Of a stretch of 19,310 nt of DNA, positions 14,403-19,310 are shown one piece after another. Both the position numbers and the translations under genes were made by a program. Where the stretch lies: assembly GCA_023264755.1 (NCBI GenBank), contig JAHFVB010000021.1, positions 1-19,310 on the forward strand. The letters are read 5' to 3'. This DNA is from Mycobacterium sp. (GTDB taxonomy: Bacteria; Actinomycetota; Actinomycetes; Mycobacteriales; Mycobacteriaceae). The number at the start of each line of letters is the position of its first letter. Within the stretch, counting starts at the first letter, position 1. The notes under the pieces are model-generated. The model had not been told where the DNA came from. It was given only the letters and a program-made list of their open reading frames with translations, and did no database searches.

Positions 14403-15358
14403 GCACACCATCGTCGGGACTGCCACGCATCCGCGGCGTCCGCGTCCCGTTGGGCGGCCAGCTCACCGATCTCGGGTATGCCGCGGGCTGGCAACTCGTG
14501 CGCGCGATGCCGGAGTTCGCTGCGCGCAACGCCTTCGAGACCGGTGCGTGGTACGCGTCGCGCGGGGGCGGGCCGGAGCAGCTGCGCAAGAACCTGGCGC
14601 GGGTACTGTCCGTGCAACCCGCCAAGGTGCCGGCACACCTGATTCGTGCTTCGCTGGCCTCCTACGCCCGATACTGGCGGGAGGCCTTCCGATTGCCCTC
14701 GATGGATCACCAGGCCATCGCCCGTCAGGTCCAAGAGACCAGCACCGGTAGCGAGCACGTCGTCGAGGCCCTGCGGGCGGGCCGCGGCGCCATCCTCTCG
14801 CTACCGCACAGCGGCAACTGGGATCTCGCAGGCGTGTGGCTGGCCAATACCCACGGCAAGTTCGCCACCGTCGCCGAGCGGCTCAAGCCCGAATCGTTGT
14901 ACCGGCGGTTCCTCGCCTACCGGGAAAGCCTCGGATTCGAGGTCATTCCGCTGACCGGCGGCGACCGGCCCCCCTTCGAAATCCTGGCCGAGCGCCTCCG
15001 CAGCAACGGCCTGGTGTGCCTGATGTCGGACCGCGACCTGACGCGCTCCGGGGTCGAGGTGGACTTCTTCGGCGAACCGACCCGCTTCCCCGCCGGCCCG
15101 GCCAAGCTCGCGCTGGAAACCGGTGCGGCCCTGGTGCCCATCCACAGCTGGTACGAGCCACGCGACTCGCGACTGGACCTCTACCCGCCACTGGACACGT
15201 CATCCGGCGACGTCCGCGTGATCACGCAGGCGCTGGCCGACCGCTTCGCCACGTGCATCGCCGCGCATCCCGCCGACTGGCACATGCTTCAGCCGCAATG
15301 GTTGGCCGACCTGTCCGAGCAGCGCCGCTCACGCCTCGAACCGGGGCGGGAGGGCTGA
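14399..15358 (+). CDS. patA: phosphatidylinositol mannoside acyltransferase
   Basis: A 319-residue LpxL/HtrB-type acyltransferase corresponding to Rv2611c. The active-site motif H-x4-D is H137-S-G-N-W-D142 inside LSLPHSGNWDLAG. Downstream LMSDRDLTRSGVEVDFFGEPTRFPAGPAKLALETGAALVP holds the conserved Arg-Asp and FFG blocks of the family. PatA transfers palmitate from palmitoyl-CoA to the 6-position of the mannose added by PimA, and acts at the cytosolic face of the plasma membrane. There is no signal peptide, which fits peripheral membrane binding. The start is GTG at 14399, overlapping the pgsA1 stop by 4 nt (GTGA). The stop TGA shares its last base with the pimA ATG. The open frame extends upstream to 13865, but only within pgsA1. 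Confidence 0.94.
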   Translation: MSTPSSGLPRIRGVRVPLGGQLTDLGYAAGWQLVRAMPEFAARNAFETGAWYASRGGGPEQLRKNLARVLSVQPAKVPAHLIRASLASYARYWREAFRLPSMDHQAIARQVQETSTGSEHVVEALRAGRGAILSLPHSGNWDLAGVWLANTHGKFATVAERLKPESLYRRFLAYRESLGFEVIPLTGGDRPPFEILAERLRSNGLVCLMSDRDLTRSGVEVDFFGEPTRFPAGPAKLALETGAALVPIHSWYEPRDSRLDLYPPLDTSSGDVRVITQALADRFATCIAAHPADWHMLQPQWLADLSEQRRSRLEPGREG

Positions 15359-16542
15359 TGCACATCGGCATGGTCTGCCCGTACTCGTTCGACGTGCCCG
15401 GCGGTGTCCAGGCGCACGTCTTGCAGCTCGCCGAGGTGATGCTGAGCTACGGGCACCAGGTCAGCGTGCTGGCGCCGTCCTCGCCGCACGTGACGCTGCC
15501 CTCCTACGTCGTGTCCGGGGGCAAGGCCGTCCCCATTCCGTACAACGGGTCCGTCGCCCGGCTGCGGTTCGGTCCCGCCACGCACCGCAAGGTGAAGAAG
15601 TGGATCCTCGAGGGTGACTTCGACGTCTTGCACGTGCACGAACCCAATGCCCCCAGCCTGTCGATGTTGGCGTTGATGGTGGCCGAGGGGCCCATCGTCG
15701 CGACGTTTCACACGTCGACCACGAAGTCGTTGACACTGAGCGTCTTTCAGGGCATCTTGCGGCCCTGGCACGAGAAGATCGTCGGCCGCATCGCGGTATC
15801 GGATCTGGCGCGCCGCTGGCAGATGGAGGCCCTGGGCTCCGATGCCGTGCAGATCCCCAACGGCGTGGACGTGGCGTCCTTCGCAGCGGCACCCAAGCTG
15901 GACGGATACCCGCGGCCGGGCAAGTCCGTGCTGTTCCTCGGCCGTTTCGACGAGCCGCGCAAGGGCATGGACGTCCTACTGGCCGCGCTGCCCACGCTCG
16001 TCGAGGCGTTCCCCGACGTCGAGGTGCTCGTCGTCGGGCGCGGTGACGAGGAGGCCTTGCGGGAAGAGGCCGGCGCGCTCGCCGCACATCTGACGTTCCT
16101 CGGACAGGTCGACGACGCGGTCAAGGCCTCGGCGATGCGCAGCGTGGACGTGTACTGCGCCCCCAACACCGGCGGCGAGAGCTTCGGCATCGTGCTGGTC
16201 GAAGCGATGGCCGCAGGCACCGCCGTGGTGGCCAGCGACCTCGACGCCTTCCGCCGGGTACTCGAGGACGGCGCGGCGGGCCGCTTGGTGCCCGTCGACG
16301 ACGCACCCGCGCTGGCCGCGGCCTTGGTCGAGGTGCTGTCCGACGACGCGAGGCGGCAGGGCTTCGTCGAGGCCGCCAGCGATGCAGTCCAGCGCTACGA
16401 CTGGTCGGTGGTGGCGCAGGAGATCCTGCGCGTCTACGAGACGGTGGCGGGGGCAGGCGTGAAGGTGCGTGTGGTCGGGTCGGCGACGACTCGGGACGCC
16501 AAGAAGGCCGGCCGGAGCGAAGCGACGAGGGGTCCGGCGTGA
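15358..16542 (+). CDS. pimA: phosphatidyl-myo-inositol alpha-mannosyltransferase
   Basis: A 394-residue GT-B glycosyltransferase of family GT4 that transfers mannose from GDP-mannose to the 2-position of PI, the first committed PIM step. The N-terminal Rossmann domain has GGVQAHVLQLAE (15-26), including the PI-binding region. His118, Arg196, Lys202 and Glu274 occur at exactly the numbers known for M. smegmatis PimA. The retaining GT4 E-x7-E is E274-S-F-G-I-V-L-V-E282. A C-terminal tail of about 20 residues rich in Lys, Arg and Ala (from about 375) is less conserved. The ATG start is in a TGATG junction with patA (1-nt overlap), and its stop overlaps the Nudix gene's GTG (GTGA). It acts at the inner leaflet, as do its neighbours' products. 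Confidence 0.97.
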   Translation: MHIGMVCPYSFDVPGGVQAHVLQLAEVMLSYGHQVSVLAPSSPHVTLPSYVVSGGKAVPIPYNGSVARLRFGPATHRKVKKWILEGDFDVLHVHEPNAPSLSMLALMVAEGPIVATFHTSTTKSLTLSVFQGILRPWHEKIVGRIAVSDLARRWQMEALGSDAVQIPNGVDVASFAAAPKLDGYPRPGKSVLFLGRFDEPRKGMDVLLAALPTLVEAFPDVEVLVVGRGDEEALREEAGALAAHLTFLGQVDDAVKASAMRSVDVYCAPNTGGESFGIVLVEAMAAGTAVVASDLDAFRRVLEDGAAGRLVPVDDAPALAAALVEVLSDDARRQGFVEAASDAVQRYDWSVVAQEILRVYETVAGAGVKVRVVGSATTRDAKKAGRSEATRGPA

Positions 16543-17573
16543 TCACGTGGATCGTGGTCGGCGCCCTGGTGGGGCTACTGGTCGCCATCGTCGTCGTGAT
16601 GGGCGCCTGGGCGTTGCAGACCGCGAGCCGGCTCAACCGACTGCACGTCAGATACGACCTGTCCTGGCAGGCGCTCGAAGGCGCGCTGGGCCGACGCGCC
16701 GTGGTCGCGCGTGCGGTGGCCACCGATGCCTACGGCCGCAGCCCGGCGGGCAAACAGTTGGCGGCGCTGGCGGCCGCCGCCGAACGGGCGCCCCGATCCA
16801 GCCGCGAGGCCGCGGAGAACGAGTTGTCGGCGGCGCTCTCACAGGTCGACCCCGCGTCGCTTCCGGTCGCGCTGGTGGCCGAGGCGGCCGACGCCGAGGC
16901 ACGGGTCTTGCTGGCCCGGCGCTTCCACAACGACGCCGTCCGCGACACGCTCGCGCTGCGCGAGCGGCCGTTGGTGCGCTGGTTCCACCTCGGCGGAACC
17001 GCGGCGATGCCGACCTATTTCGAGATCGCCGAACTCGCGGCCCAAGACGCCGTCGGACAGGTGAGCCGGCGCACGTCGGCGCGGGTGGTGCTGCTCGACG
17101 AGGACGGGTTCGTACTGCTGCTGTGCGGTTCGGATCCGGCTGCCGAGGCGCACGTCGCGCCACGCTGGTGGTTCACCGTCGGAGGGGCCGTGCAACCGGG
17201 GGAGCAGCTGCCGGACGAGGCCGCCCGCGAGCTCGCCGAGGAGACCGGCCTGCCGGTCAGCCCCGTCGACCTCATCGGGCCGGTCTGGCGCCGCGACGCG
17301 ATGATCGACTTCAACGGATCGGTGATGCGCAGCGAGGAGTTCTTCTTCGTCTATCGGGCGCAGCGGTTCGAGCCGTCGACCGTCGGCCACACTGTCCTGG
17401 AGCGCGAGTACCTCCACGGCCACCGCTGGTGTGACGCAAGCGCCATCCGGGCCCTCGTCGAAGGCGGCGAGGCCGTGTACCCGCTTCAGCTCGCCGAGCT
17501 GCTCTCCGATGCGATCGCCCTGGCCGACCGGCGGTTGGTGCCGCCAGCTCGCGAGCTGCAGTCGATTCGCTGA
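16539..17573 (+). CDS. membrane-anchored LemA-like / Nudix hydrolase fusion (Rv2609c type)
   Basis: A 344-residue protein. Residues ~2-24 form one transmembrane helix. Residues ~28-168 resemble a LemA helical bundle: R-L-N-R-L-H-V-R-Y-D-L-S-W-Q-A-L-E-G-A-L-G-R-R-A after the helix, A-E-N-E-L-S-A-A-L in the middle, and ARRFHNDAVRDTLALRE then MPTYFEIAE at the end. These line up in order with recalled LemA sequences. Residues ~180-325 are a Nudix domain with a perfect box G-x5-E-x7-R-E-L-x-E-E-x-G-L at 216-238. The Nudix part should hydrolyse a nucleoside diphosphate linked to another group; the substrate is unknown. The GTG start overlaps the pimA stop (GTGA), so it is co-translated with PIM genes. 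GDP-mannose, CDP-alcohol or dinucleotide substrates are attractive guesses only. M. tuberculosis Rv2609c is the positional counterpart. Confidence 0.9.
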   Translation: MITWIVVGALVGLLVAIVVVMGAWALQTASRLNRLHVRYDLSWQALEGALGRRAVVARAVATDAYGRSPAGKQLAALAAAAERAPRSSREAAENELSAALSQVDPASLPVALVAEAADAEARVLLARRFHNDAVRDTLALRERPLVRWFHLGGTAAMPTYFEIAELAAQDAVGQVSRRTSARVVLLDEDGFVLLLCGSDPAAEAHVAPRWWFTVGGAVQPGEQLPDEAARELAEETGLPVSPVDLIGPVWRRDAMIDFNGSVMRSEEFFFVYRAQRFEPSTVGHTVLEREYLHGHRWCDASAIRALVEGGEAVYPLQLAELLSDAIALADRRLVPPARELQSIR

Positions 17574-17619
17574 TTTCGCCTGCTACCCGTGCGGATCGCA
17601 AACGATTTGGCCCGGCCAC

Positions 17620-17625
17620 TAGACT
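17620..17625 (+). promoter_or_regulatory. candidate -10 box of the pdxS promoter
   Basis: TAGACT fits the TANNNT -10 consensus. It lies in the 81-nt gap between the Nudix gene and pdxS and predicts a transcript start near 17632, about 10 nt before the ribosome site. No convincing -35 is seen. Confidence 0.5.
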
Positions 17626-17641
17626 GATTTAGTACCAATTT

Positions 17642-17648
17642 GGAGGAG
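17642..17648 (+). promoter_or_regulatory. Shine-Dalgarno GGAGGAG of pdxS
   Basis: GGAGGAG is almost a full consensus. It is only 0-2 nt from the ATG at 17649 but about 7 nt from the GTG at 17655, so it argues for GTG 17655 as the true start. Confidence 0.7.
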
Positions 17649-17654
17649 ATGGCA

Positions 17655-18584
17655 GTGGATACCGGCGGGCAACAGCGAAGCGGTAACGGGTCGGTGGAGA
17701 CCAACCAGACGGGAACCGCTCGCGTCAAGCGTGGCATGGCCGAGATGCTCAAGGGCGGCGTCATCATGGACGTCGTCACCCCCGAGCAGGCGCGCATCGC
17801 CGAGGGCGCCGGCGCCGTCGCGGTCATGGCGCTCGAGCGCGTACCCGCCGACATCCGCGCTCAGGGCGGCGTGTCGCGCATGAGCGACCCCGACATGATC
17901 GAGGGCATCATCTCGGCGGTCACCATTCCGGTGATGGCCAAGGCCCGCATCGGGCACTTCGTGGAGGCGCAGATCCTGCAGAGCCTCGGCGTGGACTACA
18001 TCGACGAGTCCGAGGTGCTCACGCCCGCCGACTACGCCAACCACATCGACAAGTGGAAGTTCACCGTGCCGTTCGTGTGCGGTGCCACCAACCTGGGCGA
18101 GGCACTGCGCCGGCTCACCGAGGGCGCGGCGATGATCCGGTCCAAGGGTGAGGCCGGCACCGGCGACGTCTCCAACGCCACCACGCACATGCGCAAGATC
18201 GGCGGCGAGATCCGCCGGTTGGGGTCGCTGTCGGAGGACGAACTGTTCGTCGCCGCAAAGGAACTCCAGGCCCCCTATGAGCTCGTGGTCGAGGTGGCGC
18301 GGGCCGGCAAGCTGCCGGTGACGCTGTTCACCGCGGGTGGCATCGCCACCCCCGCCGATGCGGCGATGATGATGCAGCTCGGCGCCGAAGGCGTGTTCGT
18401 CGGCTCGGGCATCTTCAAGTCCGGCGACCCGGCCGCGCGGGCCGCGGCGATCGTCAAGGCCACCACGTTCTACGACGACCCCGACATGCTGGCCAAGGTG
18501 TCACGTGGGCTCGGGGAGGCCATGGTCGGCATCAACGTGGAGGACATCGCGCAGCCGCATCGCCTCGCCGAACGCGGCTGGTAG
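17655..18584 (+). CDS. pdxS: pyridoxal 5'-phosphate synthase subunit PdxS
   Basis: A 309-residue synthase subunit of the DXP-independent vitamin B6 pathway. It builds PLP from ribose 5-phosphate, glyceraldehyde 3-phosphate and ammonia supplied by the glutaminase PdxT. Catalytic residues are present: Asp39 (GGVIMDV), Lys96 (VMAKARIG) and Lys164 (RSKGEAGTG). All are offset by exactly 15 from the Bacillus Asp24/Lys81/Lys149, because the N-terminus is longer and rich in Gly, Gln, Asn and Thr. The phosphate-binding [15 protein letters not shown] and [12 protein letters not shown] segments are intact. It would form the usual dodecameric TIM-barrel core in the cytosol. GTG 17655 is chosen from the GGAGGAG spacing; ATG 17649 and TTG 17640 are in-frame alternatives. 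It appears to start a new transcription unit and is followed after 37 nt by tesB2. Confidence 0.96.
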   Translation: MDTGGQQRSGNGSVETNQTGTARVKRGMAEMLKGGVIMDVVTPEQARIAEGAGAVAVMALERVPADIRAQGGVSRMSDPDMIEGIISAVTIPVMAKARIGHFVEAQILQSLGVDYIDESEVLTPADYANHIDKWKFTVPFVCGATNLGEALRRLTEGAAMIRSKGEAGTGDVSNATTHMRKIGGEIRRLGSLSEDELFVAAKELQAPYELVVEVARAGKLPVTLFTAGGIATPADAAMMMQLGAEGVFVGSGIFKSGDPAARAAAIVKATTFYDDPDMLAKVSRGLGEAMVGINVEDIAQPHRLAERGW

Positions 18585-18621
18585 TGCCGATGAGCGCGCG
18601 TGCGGCGACCAGGCGTTCGTA

Positions 18622-19310
18622 GTGGCCATCGAGCAGATCCTCGATCTGGAGCAGATCGAGGTCAACATCTACCGCGGCGGTGTGTTCAGCCCCGAATCGG
18701 GGTTCCTGCAGCGCACCTTCGGCGGACACGTGGCCGGCCAGTCGTTGGTCTCGGCGGTGCGGACCGTCGATCCCAGATTCCAGGTGCACTCGCTGCACGG
18801 ATACTTCCTGCGCGGCGGTGACGCCCGGGCGCCCTCGGTGTACACCGTCGAACGCATCCGCGACGGCGGGTCGTTCTGCACCCGGCGGGTGACCGCGATC
18901 CAGCACGGCGAGACGATCTTCTCGATGTCGGCGTCGTTTCAGACCGACCAGAGCGGCCTCGAGCACCAGGATGCGATGCCCGCGGCGCCGCCGCCCGACG
19001 ACATCCCTGACTTCAAGTCGGCGAGCAAGGTGTTCGACGACGCCAGCTTCCGGCAGTTCGACGAATGGGACGTGCGCATCGTGCCGCGCGATCAGATGAC
19101 GTTCCTGCCGGGTAAGGCCTCTCAGCAGCAGGTCTGGTTCCGCCACCGCGATCCGCTGCCCGACGACCCGGTGCTGCACATCTGCGCGCTGGCCTACCTG
19201 AGCGACCTGACCCTGCTGGGCTCGGCACAGGTCAATCACGTCGAGGAGCGCCCGCACCTCATGGTGGCGTCACTGGACCACGCGATGTGGTTCATGCGTC
19301 AGTTCCGCGC
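18622..19310 (+). CDS. tesB2: acyl-CoA thioesterase II (TesB type), 5' part only
   Basis: An open frame of 229 codons runs from GTG 18622 off the end of the window. It is a double-hotdog TesB-family thioesterase that hydrolyses acyl-CoA to free fatty acid and CoA in the cytosol. The first hotdog has RTFGGHVAGQSLVSAVRTV, VHSLHGYFLRGGD and FCTRRVTAIQHGETIFSMSASF, all diagnostic. After a linker, VWFRHRDPLPDDPVLHICALAYLSDLTLLG and the start of SLDHAMWFMRQFR open the second hotdog; the Asp in YLSD is the expected catalytic position. In M. tuberculosis the gene here is tesB2 (Rv2605c), between pdxS and pdxT, so pdxT is expected next but cannot be seen. GTG 18622 shares a base with the TAG of a 10-codon ORF (18590-18622), and the ribosome site is weak. 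Confidence 0.92.
   Translation, partial: MAIEQILDLEQIEVNIYRGGVFSPESGFLQRTFGGHVAGQSLVSAVRTVDPRFQVHSLHGYFLRGGDARAPSVYTVERIRDGGSFCTRRVTAIQHGETIFSMSASFQTDQSGLEHQDAMPAAPPPDDIPDFKSASKVFDDASFRQFDEWDVRIVPRDQMTFLPGKASQQQVWFRHRDPLPDDPVLHICALAYLSDLTLLGSAQVNHVEERPHLMVASLDHAMWFMRQFR

Noticed and set aside
17640..17657. TTG 17640 or ATG 17649 as pdxS start
   Set aside because: The strong GGAGGAG site lies at or beyond these codons and has correct spacing only to GTG 17655, which also agrees with the N-terminus of mycobacterial PdxS.
18532..19257. 241-codon minus-strand frame at the right end
   Set aside because: It is antisense to the 3' end of pdxS and the start of tesB2, both of which have diagnostic motifs.

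Overview
The window is high-GC actinobacterial chromosome, most likely from a rapid-growing or environmental Mycobacterium (Mycolicibacterium-like). The right half keeps the mycobacterial gene order known from M. tuberculosis around Rv2614c-Rv2605c: thrS, a HIT-family Ap4A phosphorylase, pgsA1, the PIM acyltransferase patA, pimA, the Rv2609c-type Nudix protein, pdxS and tesB2. Names come from reading the proteins and from recalled family sequences; no database search was run.

Layout. 1-3049 (+): the 3' end of an aldehyde dehydrogenase, then two cytochrome P450 genes joined by an ATGA overlap. They are followed at about 3160-4080 by a flavin-dependent nitronate monooxygenase-like gene that lacks the usual active-site His. 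4114-4908 (-): a lipoprotein closely resembling periplasmic cyclohexadienyl (prephenate/arogenate) dehydratase PheC. 5014-7347 (-): a four-gene operon with 4-nt overlaps, in order SnoaL-like protein, TetR regulator, metallo-beta-lactamase-fold hydrolase and a small membrane-anchored protein. A 26-bp palindrome directly in front of it is a good operator candidate for the TetR protein. 7480-8474 (+): a decayed purple-acid-phosphatase-like metallophosphoesterase (Rv2577-like), with one single-base frameshift and two internal deletions. 8483-8980 (-): a DUF1990 protein, divergent from an aldo/keto reductase (9019-9891, +).

9917-19310 (+) is mainly core genes. A hotdog thioesterase and a PGPGW-family membrane protein lead to thrS. 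Then come the Ap4A phosphorylase, pgsA1, patA, pimA and the LemA-Nudix gene, nearly all with overlapping or nearly touching ends. PgsA1 makes phosphatidylinositol phosphate, PimA adds the first mannose to phosphatidylinositol and PatA acylates the product, so the middle of this run is the start of PIM/LM/LAM lipid synthesis at the inner face of the plasma membrane. pdxS (PLP synthase) and the start of a TesB-type acyl-CoA thioesterase close the window. PPE42 and pdxH, which lie between the Nudix gene and pdxS in M. tuberculosis, are absent.

The best leads are a LemA-like domain fused to a canonical Nudix hydrolase inside the PIM operon, a lipid-anchored PheC-like enzyme with no transporter partner, and the self-contained TetR/operator/MBL/SnoaL module. 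No tRNA, rRNA, CRISPR array, insertion sequence or phage gene was seen, and no stretch longer than 300 bases lacks a gene.
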